From positions 319,056 to 383,055 of the forward strand of contig NZ_KB895412.1 of NCBI RefSeq assembly GCF_000374845.1: 64,000 bases of DNA, given 5' to 3'. Below the pieces are notes generated by a model. That model made no database searches. It was given only the letters and a program-made list of their open reading frames with translations, and was not told the DNA's origin. The translations under genes were made by a program, and so were the position numbers. The DNA comes from Paenibacillus terrigena DSM 21567 (GTDB lineage Bacteria; Bacillota; Bacilli; Paenibacillales; Paenibacillaceae). Positions 1 to 8,088 of this stretch are shown piece by piece (position 1 is the stretch's first letter; every line of letters starts with the position of its first letter).

Positions 1-216
1 ATCGGTGGAGGTCAAGGAGGCGGCATCGGTGGAGGTCAAGGAGGCGGCATCGGTGGAGGTCAAGGAGGCGGCATCGGTGGAGGTCAAGGAGGCGGTACAG
101 GTGGAAGCCAAGGAGGCGGCACAGGTGGAAGCCAAGGAGGCGGCACAGGTGGAGGCCAAGGAGGCGGCATCGGTGGAGGTCAAGGAGGCGGTACAGGCGG
201 AGGCCAAGGAGGCGGC
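1..216 (+). repeat. Nine 24-base tandem units inside the Gly-rich gene
   Basis: The unit begins atcggtggaggtcaaggagg and recurs every 24 bases without interruption. The first four copies are almost identical and later copies differ at a few positions. The period is a multiple of three, so copy-number change keeps the reading frame. The array may continue to the left of the window. Confidence 0.9.
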
Positions 217-504
217 ATGGGCGGCGGCCAAGGCTCCAATCAAGCCCCTAACCAAGCACCCAATAATGGCAAGAAGAACACAGCGCCTAAAGTACAAGAA
301 AAGCCTGACAACAGCAATATTAGCAAAGATAACAGCAATATCGGTAAGGATAACAGCAATATCGGCAAAGATAACAGCAATATCGGTAAAGACAATAGTA
401 ATATTGGCAAAGATAACAGCAATACCGGTAAAGACAACGGCAATACTGGTAAAGACAATAGCAATATCGGTAAAGACAACGGTAAAATCGGGGATGAGGA
501 TTAA
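1..504 (+). CDS. Gly-rich and Asn-rich tandem-repeat protein, C-terminal part
   Basis: The 5' end lies outside the window; frame 1 is open from base 1 to the TAA at 502-504. The first 216 bases are nine tandem 24-base units coding an eight-residue Gly/Gln repeat (IGGGQGGG, with T for I and S for G in some copies). A tenth degenerate unit and a linker rich in Asn, Pro and Lys follow. The tail is nine seven-residue units of the type DNSNIGK, ending in IGDED. No domain is recognised. The composition suggests an extended, hydrophilic, possibly surface or spore-coat protein, but the missing N-terminus would decide whether it is secreted. Nearly identical DNA units suggest recent expansion. A hairpin terminator follows. 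Confidence 0.75.
   Translation: MGGGQGGGIGGGQGGGIGGGQGGGIGGGQGGGTGGSQGGGTGGSQGGGTGGGQGGGIGGGQGGGTGGGQGGGMGGGQGSNQAPNQAPNNGKKNTAPKVQEKPDNSNISKDNSNIGKDNSNIGKDNSNIGKDNSNIGKDNSNTGKDNGNTGKDNSNIGKDNGKIGDED
308..495 (+). repeat. 21-base tandem repeats (DNSNIGK-coding)
   Basis: About nine units of 21 bases code the heptapeptide DNSNIGK and variants (DNSNISK, DNSNTGK, DNGNTGK). The period again preserves the frame. Units differ mainly at third codon positions, so this array appears older than the 24-base array upstream. Confidence 0.85.
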
Positions 505-520
505 ATCGTCTTCGGTAATC

Positions 521-560
521 AGAGCGCCTTACCCCTCATGGGGAGGGCGTTCTTTGTATT
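521..560 (+). terminator. Probable terminator of the repeat-protein gene
   Basis: Imperfect hairpin with arms agcgccttacccc and ggggagggcgtt around a TCAT loop, followed by a T-rich stretch (ttctttgtattt). It lies between convergent genes and may serve both. Confidence 0.55.
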
Positions 561-808
561 TAATCTGCACTGCTTCCGCCGCTATCTCCGCTACTGCCGC
601 TATCCCCGCCGCTATGGCCCAGTGAACTGCCACTATCATTTGGGGAGCTATCATGGTTATGATCGAAGTTCGTACTGCTAGAGTCCGCATAGAAATGGGA
701 GCTCGAATATTCACTGCCTTCACTCGGTCTTTGCGATCCACGTTTGGCAATGATGACGATGATGAATACAACGAATGCCAATAAGATCAAGATGATCAGG
801 TTATTCAT
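560..808 (-). CDS. Small single-pass membrane protein with Ser/Gly/Asp-rich tail
   Basis: 82 aa. The start at 808 is preceded by an AAGGAAG ribosome binding site; a longer upstream reading lacks one. Residues 3-22 form one strongly hydrophobic helix, followed by AKRG (positive-inside), so the low-complexity tail (Ser, Gly, Asp, His) is probably cytoplasmic. The tail has the Gly/Ser bias seen in many small Bacillales membrane proteins of unknown role. No family is recognised. It is convergent with the Gly-rich repeat gene. Confidence 0.6.
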   Translation of the reverse strand: MNNLIILILLAFVVFIIVIIAKRGSQRPSEGSEYSSSHFYADSSSTNFDHNHDSSPNDSGSSLGHSGGDSGSSGDSGGSSAD

Positions 809-926
809 AGGGAACACTTCCTTTTTTGCAATAATCACATTGTTATGAAGGATTATACCATTCTCGCTGAGATTCGCGGTGTAAAATTCTGTATTCGTTA
901 GAATCGTAAAAATATGATGAATAGAC

Positions 927-955
927 TTGACTTCATAAGACAAATCCCTTAATAT
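927..955 (+). promoter_or_regulatory. Sigma-A promoter of the T-box/metS transcript
   Basis: TTGACT at 927-932 and TAATAT at 950-955 are separated by 17 bases, close to the sigma-A consensus. Transcription would start near 962, just upstream of the T-box leader. Confidence 0.7.
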
Positions 956-961
956 TCCAAT

Positions 962-1264
962 AAATGAAAATGAATCTAAAAGCGAAGAAGAGAAAGAGTA
1001 CCAATGGCGATGTCTCTGAACAGAGAGCTCCGGCAAGCTGAGAAGGAGCAGGGAATAACCTTGGGAATATGGTCTCAGAGCTGCGCATCGAATCCCCGCT
1101 TGGGGATGTAGGCTGCGCCGGGTCCTGCACCCGTTACCGTGCTAGGGTATAACCGCTGCTTGCTTGGCGCCGTACCCGAAGAGGTGACTGCTGGAAGGCA
1201 GGAATGAAATTGGGTGGTACCGCGTGAGTTGAACTCTCGTCCCTTTGTGGATGAGGGTTTTTTT
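962..1264 (+). promoter_or_regulatory. T-box riboswitch leader (methionine specifier likely)
   Basis: The leader carries the hallmark T-box GGGTGGTACCGCG at 1212-1224, preceded by AATGAAAT. It is followed by an intrinsic terminator: arms 1233-1242 and 1249-1258, then a T run. Upstream, a helix pairs CTGAGA (1038-1043) with TCTCAG (1073-1078), and an ATG at 1069-1071 sits just before the 3' strand, where the specifier triplet is expected. T-box RNAs sense uncharged tRNA and switch to antitermination. An AUG specifier fits the methionyl-tRNA synthetase gene that follows. The specifier assignment is by position only, without computed folding. Confidence 0.85.
1233..1264 (+). terminator. T-box attenuator terminator
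   Basis: Ten base pairs (1233-1242 with 1249-1258, including two G-U pairs) close a six-base loop and are followed by seven Ts. It is mutually exclusive with the antiterminator formed by the T-box element. Confidence 0.8.
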
Positions 1265-1294
1265 GCGTTTTCTAAGAAAAAGGAGGCATGAAAG

Positions 1295-2935
1295 ATGGAG
1301 TATGTATTTATTGGCGGGGCATGGCCTTATGCGAACGGTGATCTGCACCTCGGGCGCCTCTCGAGCCTGCTGCCGGGTGATGTGCTCGCGCGTTATTACC
1401 GTGCGAGGGGGAAGAAGGTCCTTTATGTATCGGGCAGTGATTGCCATGGGACGCCGATTGCGGTGCAAGCGGCGAAGGAAGGCATAGAACCGCAGGTAAT
1501 CGCCGATCGTTACCACAGGCAATTCATTGAATGCTTTGCTAAGCTAGGTGTCTCTTACGACTGGTATACGCGTACAGATCAGGCTGGTCATCATCATGTT
1601 GTGCAAGAGGTATTCTTAGCACTTCTGCGAAAAGGAATTCTGTATCGTAAGACGGTCCAGCAGACCTACTGTGAGACGGATCATCGATTCCTGCCCGATC
1701 GATATGTCGAAGGGACTTGTCCGGTATGCGGTAGCACTGCGAGAGGAGATCAATGCGATGTCTGCTCGACACTGCTCGATCCAGCGGATTTGCTGGATCG
1801 TACTTGTAAGCTATGCGGTAATTCCCCTGTGGAGCGGGCAACGGAGCATTATTATTTCGAGCTCTCGAAATTCCAAGAAGAGCTCACCTTATACGCCCAA
1901 CATGCCACGGGATGGCGAGATAATGCGGTGCAGATGACGCAGCGGTACTTCAATGAAGGGTTGCAGGATCGAGCCGTAACAAGAGATTTGGATTGGGGGA
2001 TCGAGGTTCCTGTGCAAGGGTTCGAAGAGAAGAAGATTTATGTCTGGATCGAGGCAGTCTGCGGCTATTTGTCAGCGAGTAAGCAGTGGGCGAACGAGAC
2101 CGGAAATCGCTGGGAACCGTACTGGATCGAAGGAGAAGGGGACGTGCTCGCCTATTATGTACATGGCAAAGATAACATACCGTTTCATTCCGTTATTTGG
2201 CCGGCGTTATTACGAGGCGTTGGTGATCTCCATTTGCCGGATCGGATCATTTCGAGCGAGTACATGACACTTGAAGGAAGAAAGTTCTCGACGAGCCGGA
2301 ATTGGGCGATATGGGTACCTGATATGCTGCAACGGTATTCAGCAGATTCTATTCGCTATTTCCTTATTGCTAATGGTCCGGAGCGACGAGATACAGATTT
2401 CTCTTGGCGGGAGTTCATTTATAGCCATAATGGCGAGCTGCTAGGTGCCTTCGGCAATTTAGTGAACCGTACGCTCGCATTCATTCAGAAATCGTTCGAT
2501 GCGCACGTTCCAGCCGGGCACATGGATCCAACGTGGAGAGAGGCGCTCGAAGAACTTTACCAACAATCTGGAACAGGCATTGAGGAAGCTCGATTCAAGG
2601 AATCCCTGGATCTCATCTTCGCCCACATTCGTCGTGCGAATAAATACTTCGATGAACGCAAACCCTGGGTGCAGGTCAAGGAAAACCGATCGGCGTGCAG
2701 CGATACATTATATACTTGCACACAAATCATCGCGAACCTTGCGAATTTGCTACAGCCGTTTATTCCTTTTGCCTGTGATAAGATTAGAGAATTCTTGTCG
2801 CTTAAGGATCCAGTCTGGCAGTGGATCTCAGTTCCGGACAATCAATGGATACAGAATCTCGAATTATTGTTTGAACGCATCGATATCCGTCAGATCGAAG
2901 AAGAGACGCGTCTTCTCAGCCAGCAGTCATTCTAA
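1295..2935 (+). CDS. metG: Methionine--tRNA ligase, short form
   Basis: 546 aa class I synthetase that charges tRNA-Met. It has the HIGH-type motif (HLGR, from H18), KFSTSR at 330-335 as the KMSKS signature, and a zinc-knuckle insertion with C142/C145, C154/C157 and C171/C174. The C-terminus ends after the helical anticodon-binding domain, so the EMAP-like dimerisation domain of the roughly 650-aa Bacillus enzyme is absent. The KFSTSR form and the rich zinc region resemble the MetRS2 class that often accompanies a normal MetRS and can tolerate MetRS inhibitors; whether a second gene exists cannot be seen here. The start is set by AGGAGG at 1281-1286. Expression is probably controlled by the T-box upstream. 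Confidence 0.92.
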   Translation: MEYVFIGGAWPYANGDLHLGRLSSLLPGDVLARYYRARGKKVLYVSGSDCHGTPIAVQAAKEGIEPQVIADRYHRQFIECFAKLGVSYDWYTRTDQAGHHHVVQEVFLALLRKGILYRKTVQQTYCETDHRFLPDRYVEGTCPVCGSTARGDQCDVCSTLLDPADLLDRTCKLCGNSPVERATEHYYFELSKFQEELTLYAQHATGWRDNAVQMTQRYFNEGLQDRAVTRDLDWGIEVPVQGFEEKKIYVWIEAVCGYLSASKQWANETGNRWEPYWIEGEGDVLAYYVHGKDNIPFHSVIWPALLRGVGDLHLPDRIISSEYMTLEGRKFSTSRNWAIWVPDMLQRYSADSIRYFLIANGPERRDTDFSWREFIYSHNGELLGAFGNLVNRTLAFIQKSFDAHVPAGHMDPTWREALEELYQQSGTGIEEARFKESLDLIFAHIRRANKYFDERKPWVQVKENRSACSDTLYTCTQIIANLANLLQPFIPFACDKIREFLSLKDPVWQWISVPDNQWIQNLELLFERIDIRQIEEETRLLSQQSF

Positions 2936-2963
2936 AAGCCTGACACTTTGTTAAATTATTACA

Positions 2964-2992
2964 TTGTGTGCTTGAGATGTTCTTGTTACAAT
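2964..2992 (+). promoter_or_regulatory. Probable sigma-A promoter of the purine permease gene
   Basis: TTGTGT at 2964-2969 and TACAAT at 2987-2992 are 17 bases apart. It lies upstream of the preferred start at 3064, and the longer reading from 2968 would overlap it. Confidence 0.5.
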
Positions 2993-3063
2993 GTACAGCG
3001 AGATGTGAGATCTATACACATTTTGGGCGGGCGAGGGGTTTTACGAAGAAGAAGGTTCACCAA

Positions 3064-4353
3064 ATGATTCAAAAATGGTTTCGTCTACAGGAACACGGTA
3101 CGAACGTAACCCAAGAGATCATGGCGGGGATCGTCTCATTTTTTACAGTAGTCTATATTATTGTCGTCAATGCGTCGATTCTCGCGGATGCGGGGATTCC
3201 TTTTGAAATGGGCGTTGCGGCGACAGTATTTACATCGTTTATAGGTTGTCTCATGGTCGGTTTCTGGGCAAATACCCCGAATGTGCTTGTACCCGGTATG
3301 GGTGTGAATGCATTATTCACGTACACGATTGTACAAGGTATGGGGTTACCCTGGCAGGAAGCGTTGGCCGCCGTCTTCATTTCGGGCTTGGTGGTTACGG
3401 CCATTTCATTCACGTCTTTAACGGATTTGATTGCCAAGGCGATCCCGAATTCGCTGAAACATGCGATTACGGTTGGGATCGGGTTCTTGCTCACGTTCAT
3501 TGGGATGGAAAAAGGCGGCTTGATCGTCTCTGGTAAGAGCACGCTCTTGGCGCTAGGCAGTTTTTCCGACCCGCACGTACTTCTGACGCTGGCCTCACTT
3601 GGGATTACGCTCTTCTTGTTCGTGCGTAATGTCCGGGGGAATCTGTTGATCGGTATCGCACTTGGCACAGCGCTTGCAGCGTTGTTCGGCGGACTGAATA
3701 CAGGTTCTGGAGGTGAAACGGCCCTATCCCTTGCGGATTATGGTTCGTTCATCGGTGCAATGTCCTTCGACAGCATCGGTTCAATCGTCTTCTGGGTCGC
3801 GGTATTCTCGCTCATCTTGGTCGTCTTGTTCGAGAATGTCGGCTTGATTCATGGTCAGATGGAAATGATCAAGCGTCCTGACAAGTTCAAGCGTACGTTC
3901 CAAGCTAGTGCGGTATCTGCCGTGAGTGCTGGTCTGCTCGGTACGAGTCCGACGATTTCTTCGGTGGAGTCAGCAGCGGGGATTTCGGCTGGCGGGAGAA
4001 CAGGATTAACCTCCATTACGACAGGGGTTCTGTTCCTTAGCTCGATCGCGGTCATTCCGCTCATCAAGATGATTCCGAGCTCCGCGATTGCGCCGGTGTT
4101 GATGATTATCGGAGGGCTAATGATCCAGGGCATTCGGGAGATCAAATTCGACGATATGACGGATTGGTTCCCAGCGTTTCTGACGATTGCAGCGATTCCG
4201 CTCACCTCGAGTATCGTGGATGGAATGGCATTCGGCTTCATCGCGTATCCACTCCTTAAGATCGCAACAGGCAAATGGAAGAGTGTTGGCATCGTATCCT
4301 ACGTGATCGCAATGCTGTTTGTTATGAATTTTGTGCTTCATACTGCAGGTTAA
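3064..4353 (+). CDS. NCS2/AzgA-type purine permease
   Basis: 429 aa polytopic protein of the nucleobase-cation symporter 2 family, AzgA branch (Bacillus PbuG/PbuO type), predicted to import hypoxanthine, guanine or adenine with protons. Visible features are the family N-terminus (NVTQEIMAGIVSFFTVVYII), the NTPNVLVPGMGVNALF segment that in this family carries substrate-site residues, and GTSPTISSVESAAGISAGGRTGL in the C-terminal half. Length matches the family. The start at 3064 is preferred because the extra 32 residues of a longer reading are hydrophilic, unlike the family, and cover the promoter. No purine-riboswitch core was seen in the short leader. Confidence 0.85.
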   Translation: MIQKWFRLQEHGTNVTQEIMAGIVSFFTVVYIIVVNASILADAGIPFEMGVAATVFTSFIGCLMVGFWANTPNVLVPGMGVNALFTYTIVQGMGLPWQEALAAVFISGLVVTAISFTSLTDLIAKAIPNSLKHAITVGIGFLLTFIGMEKGGLIVSGKSTLLALGSFSDPHVLLTLASLGITLFLFVRNVRGNLLIGIALGTALAALFGGLNTGSGGETALSLADYGSFIGAMSFDSIGSIVFWVAVFSLILVVLFENVGLIHGQMEMIKRPDKFKRTFQASAVSAVSAGLLGTSPTISSVESAAGISAGGRTGLTSITTGVLFLSSIAVIPLIKMIPSSAIAPVLMIIGGLMIQGIREIKFDDMTDWFPAFLTIAAIPLTSSIVDGMAFGFIAYPLLKIATGKWKSVGIVSYVIAMLFVMNFVLHTAG

Positions 4354-4373
4354 TGGAATAAGAAGTAGATGGT

Positions 4374-4401
4374 AAAGCCGCCTTCGTCAGAGGGCGGCTT
4401 T
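4374..4401 (+). terminator. Terminator after the purine permease
   Basis: Perfect nine-base arms AAAGCCGCC and GGCGGCTTT around a ten-base loop, directly downstream of the gene. Confidence 0.75.
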
Positions 4402-4433
4402 GCTGTGTTCGCAGCAGCTTGGAGTTAAAAGAA

Positions 4434-4469
4434 AAAGCACACCGGAACGATTAAGTCCTGGTGTGCTTT
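4434..4469. terminator. Second, probably bidirectional hairpin
   Basis: Arms AAAGCACACC and GGTGTGCTTT with A-rich and T-rich flanks. It lies between convergent genes, so it can end transcripts from either side. Confidence 0.65.
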
Positions 4470-4564
4470 ATTCGTTATCCCGCTTGGGATGTTTCTTTTC
4501 GCATTTCCTCCGCTGCAAGTGTTCGAAGACGATCATAGGTATACAGGCTGGTGCCTAGCATTTA

Positions 4565-5083
4565 CTATTCTTGGCGCTCTGGATCGCGATCCGGGGCAGG
4601 CTGCTCCGGTGCATCTGCGTCTACAGGCTCAGAATCAACGGACTTGCTGTGCACGTGATCCGTACTTTCTTCCGAGGAGGGAGTGACGGCAATCGGCTCC
4701 TCAGCCACATAAATTTCTTCTTTAAACGGGTTGCCGCAATGACTGCAGAATTTTGCCTCGTAAGGAGCGGCTTCTCCACAGGAACAGAGTTTTTCTCCTT
4801 TGACACGCGCGAGTTCTTGTTCTAACGCTACAATTTGGATTTCTAAGTCGGAAATTTCACGGCATAGCCCCTTCATACGCCCTTCAGCGTCATCCATTGA
4901 AGTGGATGTGACGGTACTCATCCCGGATGCACGGTACACGAGTTCACCGAGCTGCTCATAGTGCTCCTGAATATCTTTGCGTTTGGACGCAATCTGGGTG
5001 TACAGCTTCGTGTACTCTACTGTTTGCTGTGCTTTATCTTTCACTTGGTTCAGACCGGATTTCATTTTATCGAATATGCTCAT
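4565..5083 (-). CDS. Coiled-coil zinc-ribbon protein
   Basis: 172 aa. The N-terminal 100 residues are helical and charged (MSIFDKMKSGLNQVKDKAQQ onward), probably a coiled coil. A zinc ribbon follows with paired cysteines in CSCG and, about 14 residues on, CSHCG. The C-terminal 40 residues are acidic and low in complexity (Glu, Asp, Pro, Ser). It resembles the zinc-ribbon-tailed coiled-coil proteins common in Bacillales, of unknown function. The start at 5083 is set by GGAGGAAT just upstream; a longer in-frame reading lacks such a site. No signal peptide or membrane helix. Confidence 0.75.
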   Translation of the reverse strand: MSIFDKMKSGLNQVKDKAQQTVEYTKLYTQIASKRKDIQEHYEQLGELVYRASGMSTVTSTSMDDAEGRMKGLCREISDLEIQIVALEQELARVKGEKLCSCGEAAPYEAKFCSHCGNPFKEEIYVAEEPIAVTPSSEESTDHVHSKSVDSEPVDADAPEQPAPDRDPERQE

Positions 5084-5178
5084 GGCTATTCCTCCTCTAA
5101 ATACATACAGGTCGTGCATTTCCCTTATTATCCCATGCAGCAGTAGTCAGGGCAATAGAAGGACGAGCTGGCTACACG

Positions 5179-5224
5179 AAAAAAGACTGCCGTTCACCGA
5201 GGAGCTTCGTGGTGAATGACAGTC
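5179..5224 (-). terminator. Terminator of the ribA-like gene
   Basis: On the minus strand, a stem pairing GACTGTCATTCACC with GGTGAACGGCAGTC (5185-5224, one mismatch region) is followed by six Ts (5184-5179). Confidence 0.75.
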
Positions 5225-5240
5225 ATTAGCGTAGACTTCA

Positions 5241-5996
5241 TTATTCGGAGCCAGTCCGTAGATGGCCTGATCGAGCGACCTTGGTCTCCAGGTACCGCTC
5301 ATTGAATTCGGACACATCACCCCAGAGAGGAACGCGTCCAGATAGGTTCGCGCCAGATTGCTGCAAAGCCTGCAGCTTTCTTGGGTTGTTCGTAATGAGT
5401 GTAACCGGTTTGGAACGCAAGGATTGAAGCACGAGAATCGCTTCTTCATAATTTCGTGAGTCATCGGAGAATCCAAGCTGTAGGTTCGCTTCAACCGTAT
5501 CGAGCCCTTCTTCCTGCAGCAAGTAGGCTAGGGCTTTGCTGAAGAGTCCAATACCGCGTCCTTCATGATTCGCAAGATAGAATAGCGCGCCAGCGCCTCG
5601 CTTCACGATCATCTGCATCGATTGACGGAGCTGGAAGCCACAGTCGCATCGTTTACTTCCGAAGATATCGCCTGTATGGCAAATGCTGTGGAATCGAATG
5701 ATGGCATCATCCGCATGTTCGAAATCGCCGTAGACAAGTACACTGGATTGCTGCATCTCTGCAAGTGAAGCTTGCGATAACCGAGCTACCAGGGCTTCAA
5801 TCGGAAGCTCTTGTCCCGGGGTCGTATTCGGCAGTGCATCACTAGGCACCCAGCAATACCACTGAAAAATATGCGTCTCCCCATGTAGATTCACCGGCAG
5901 CTTGATTGGGCCGGCCAAATAGAGGGACTGGTTGGTATCTTGTATATAACGGACTTTATGCTTCAACACATCTGTGATTTTTTTGGATATAGTCAT
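5241..5996 (-). CDS. ribA: GTP cyclohydrolase II, stand-alone
   Basis: 251 aa. The GTP cyclohydrolase II zinc site is complete (C106, C117, C119 in CHTGDIFGSKRCDC), and the EGRGIGL segment (from E145) and the later TNNPRKLQAL segment match the family. The enzyme opens the imidazole ring of GTP in the first committed step of riboflavin synthesis. It is not fused to the DHBP synthase domain found in the RibBA proteins of most Bacillales, and no other rib gene is adjacent. The N-terminal 80 residues are divergent from typical RibA. The start is supported by AGGAG upstream. A strong inverted repeat lies in its promoter region, so it is probably regulated separately from the main riboflavin operon. 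Confidence 0.85.
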   Translation of the reverse strand: MTISKKITDVLKHKVRYIQDTNQSLYLAGPIKLPVNLHGETHIFQWYCWVPSDALPNTTPGQELPIEALVARLSQASLAEMQQSSVLVYGDFEHADDAIIRFHSICHTGDIFGSKRCDCGFQLRQSMQMIVKRGAGALFYLANHEGRGIGLFSKALAYLLQEEGLDTVEANLQLGFSDDSRNYEEAILVLQSLRSKPVTLITNNPRKLQALQQSGANLSGRVPLWGDVSEFNERYLETKVARSGHLRTGSE

Positions 5997-6020
5997 ATCG
6001 CGTCGCTCCTAATTTTCAAT

Positions 6021-6050
6021 CTTACTTATTGGTTACTTAATGTAAGTAAG
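6021..6050. promoter_or_regulatory. Inverted-repeat operator upstream of ribA
   Basis: TTACTTA (6033-6039), three bases, then TAAGTAA (6043-6049) form a perfect palindrome. A further CTTACTTA at 6021-6028 repeats the left arm. It lies about 37 bases upstream of the ribA start. The form resembles sites of the DUF24/HxlR (YodB-like) redox regulators, but the regulator is unknown. Confidence 0.6.
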
Positions 6051-6245
6051 TATATTATTAAAACCAAGTTGAGTCAATGGATTTAACGTTGGATGATTTT
6101 GTGCGGCGACTCTACTTTGCTACTTCTTAGTATAGTGATATAAGTCACAGGGAGCAAATAGGTGAATTGTGGTTCTTTTAATGCCAATTGGGGTACGTTA
6201 ATGCGAGTGGTGTTCAAATGAAGAACAGATGTAGGAGGATTGCAG

Positions 6246-7505
6246 ATGCAGAAGGCGCATTGGGCAGACCGTGCCGAACGGCTTACAGGCCAGTCATGGC
6301 TGCTGCTCGCGGTAAACGCATTGTTCGTGATTGCGAGCAGTCTATCGGGAACCTTCCTCGGTGTATACCTTTGGAAAGCAAGTCATAATTTTGCGGCGAT
6401 CGGCTGGTTTACGCTCTTGACCCATTTGTGTATGGCGCTGACATTCTGGATTGCAGGGTATGTGGTGAAGAAAGGCTATTCCTTATTATGTTTTCGAATA
6501 GGGATTGCCCTCTCCGCGGGTTTCTATGCGATTGTCTTGCTTCTCGGGACGTCTGCCGTTCACTATATTTGGCTGTTAGGGCTTGTGCAAGGGCTTGCTA
6601 CCGGGCTATTCTGGCTTGTGTTTAATGTAATTTATTTCGAGGTGACAGAACCCGATACACGGGATCGATTTAATGGTTGGATGGGGATATTCGGTGCGAT
6701 TGCGGGGATGGTTGCACCTTGGTGCTCGGGGCTTCTGATTTCGCATATGAACGCAGAGCGTGGTTACCGTATGGTGTTCATGATCTCACTCGGTACCTTC
6801 ATCGCCGGGGTTGTCGTTAGCTTATGGCTGCGTCAGCGGCGAACAGAGGGAGTCTACGAATGGAGACTGCCTGCCCGTATTCTGCAGACGAAGGGGACAC
6901 CGTGGCGATCTATTCTCGGAGCACTGGCGGCGCAAGGATTCCGTGAATCTGTATTCGGAGTTATGATAGGTCTGCTCGTGTACATCCAGACAGGGAGTGA
7001 GATGAAGCTCGGTAACTTCACATTGATTACATCGGCGATTGCTTTCATCAGTTTCTATTTCGTGGGCAAATGGATTAAGCCGTCTTGGCGGAGCCCGGCC
7101 ATGCTCCTGGGTACCGTGGCGCTGATCGTGGTGATTCTACCGTTCTTCTTCGGCATGAGCTACATGACGATGCTGATCTTCGGGATTGGGACTTCACTCT
7201 TTATTCCGCTCTATACGGTCCCCATGACCTCGGCGGTCTTCGACTTAATTGGACAGAACGAGGAGAGTGTGCGGCAGCGGGAGGAGTATATCGTGCTTCG
7301 CGAGTTGGGGCTGAGTGCGGGGCGTATCGTGAGCATGCTTCTATTTATTGTGACGGTATCTGTCAGTCAAGATCCGCTCGTCTTGAACATTCTGCTTCTT
7401 GTCGTGGGCAGTGCCCCCTTCGTATGTTGGTTATGTATGCGGGGATATCTCCGTTCAATGGCGGGGCAGAGAGAGAAGATGCCACGGAGAGAAGTTACTC
7501 GGTGA
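6246..7505 (+). CDS. MFS transporter
   Basis: 419 aa with about twelve hydrophobic helices, a major facilitator superfamily protein. The N-terminal half carries a cytoplasmic-loop signature after helix 2 (AGYVVKKGYSLLCFRIGIALS) and the C-terminal half has a long basic loop around residues 200-220. The substrate is not deducible. The start ATG at 6246 has AGGAGG seven bases upstream; a TTG at 6240 is too close to that site. It is a single gene ended by a strong terminator. Confidence 0.75.
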   Translation: MQKAHWADRAERLTGQSWLLLAVNALFVIASSLSGTFLGVYLWKASHNFAAIGWFTLLTHLCMALTFWIAGYVVKKGYSLLCFRIGIALSAGFYAIVLLLGTSAVHYIWLLGLVQGLATGLFWLVFNVIYFEVTEPDTRDRFNGWMGIFGAIAGMVAPWCSGLLISHMNAERGYRMVFMISLGTFIAGVVVSLWLRQRRTEGVYEWRLPARILQTKGTPWRSILGALAAQGFRESVFGVMIGLLVYIQTGSEMKLGNFTLITSAIAFISFYFVGKWIKPSWRSPAMLLGTVALIVVILPFFFGMSYMTMLIFGIGTSLFIPLYTVPMTSAVFDLIGQNEESVRQREEYIVLRELGLSAGRIVSMLLFIVTVSVSQDPLVLNILLLVVGSAPFVCWLCMRGYLRSMAGQREKMPRREVTR

Positions 7506-7549
7506 GGATTGTGGCAAGTATGGTACAGGCATCGAAGTGGATTAATGAA

Positions 7550-7577
7550 AGGAGTGGGATTGCCGCCACTCCTTTTT
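7550..7577 (+). terminator. Terminator after the MFS gene
   Basis: Perfect eight-base arms AGGAGTGG and CCACTCCT around an eight-base loop, followed by five Ts. Confidence 0.85.
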
Positions 7578-7593
7578 CTGTGGGGTGGGATGA

Positions 7594-8088
7594 TTACGGA
7601 TTGTGGATCGCAGGCTTATTGACCAATCCACGGCCAATCAGATTGGCGGAGATAGGTTTCTTCCCGATTTCTCTTGCCCATACGGATAATTGGCCCATAT
7701 GATGGATCTCATGTGCGATAATATGGCGCGTGATTTCACCCCAGGTATCTGTCATGATGCTTCCATCCGGTCGTGTGTCTTGGAAAATCCGATTCTCCAT
7801 CTGCTCGTTCCAGGCACTTACGAACTCGATCACCTCGGGGCGGAATACGGCTTCCAGCTCACGTACGCGTGCAATGCTCTGATAGTCATCGAAGCTTTCT
7901 TGGAAATCCGGTCTTCCTTGCATGGCGCGAATCCAGCTCCACTCGACATCGATGATATGGAAGAGTGTATGTAGAATACCTCCTACGCCACCGGTCCGAA
8001 CTTTCAACAGCTCATCCAGCGGAACATCTTCACACCAGCGGAACCAATCGTCCCGAACTTGCCAATTGTATTCGAATAATGTTTTCAA
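7594..8088 (-). CDS. DinB family protein
   Basis: 164 aa four-helix-bundle protein of the DinB/YfiT-like superfamily. The metal-ligand histidines are visible: H44 in the first-helix motif HIIDVEW, and the C-terminal HIIAHEIHHMGQL. Members are metal-dependent thiol transferases or of unknown role; a few are damage-inducible. No partner is apparent. The gene converges with the upstream MFS gene and has its own start with GGGATCACC upstream on the coding strand. Confidence 0.8.
   Translation of the reverse strand: MKTLFEYNWQVRDDWFRWCEDVPLDELLKVRTGGVGGILHTLFHIIDVEWSWIRAMQGRPDFQESFDDYQSIARVRELEAVFRPEVIEFVSAWNEQMENRIFQDTRPDGSIMTDTWGEITRHIIAHEIHHMGQLSVWAREIGKKPISANLIGRGLVNKPAIHNP

Noticed and set aside
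1-216. CRISPR array
   Set aside because: The repeats are contiguous and lie inside a reading frame; there are no unique spacers.
5-625. Long reading frame in the second frame across the Gly-rich repeats
   Set aside because: It reads the 24-base repeat as MEVKEAAS-type units only because the repeat has no stops in any frame. Frame 1 has the Gly/Gln and Asn heptad organisation, a natural stop at 504 and a terminator after it.
2936-3063. Purine riboswitch before the NCS2 permease
   Set aside because: The short leader has no recognisable purine-riboswitch core; only a promoter was supported.
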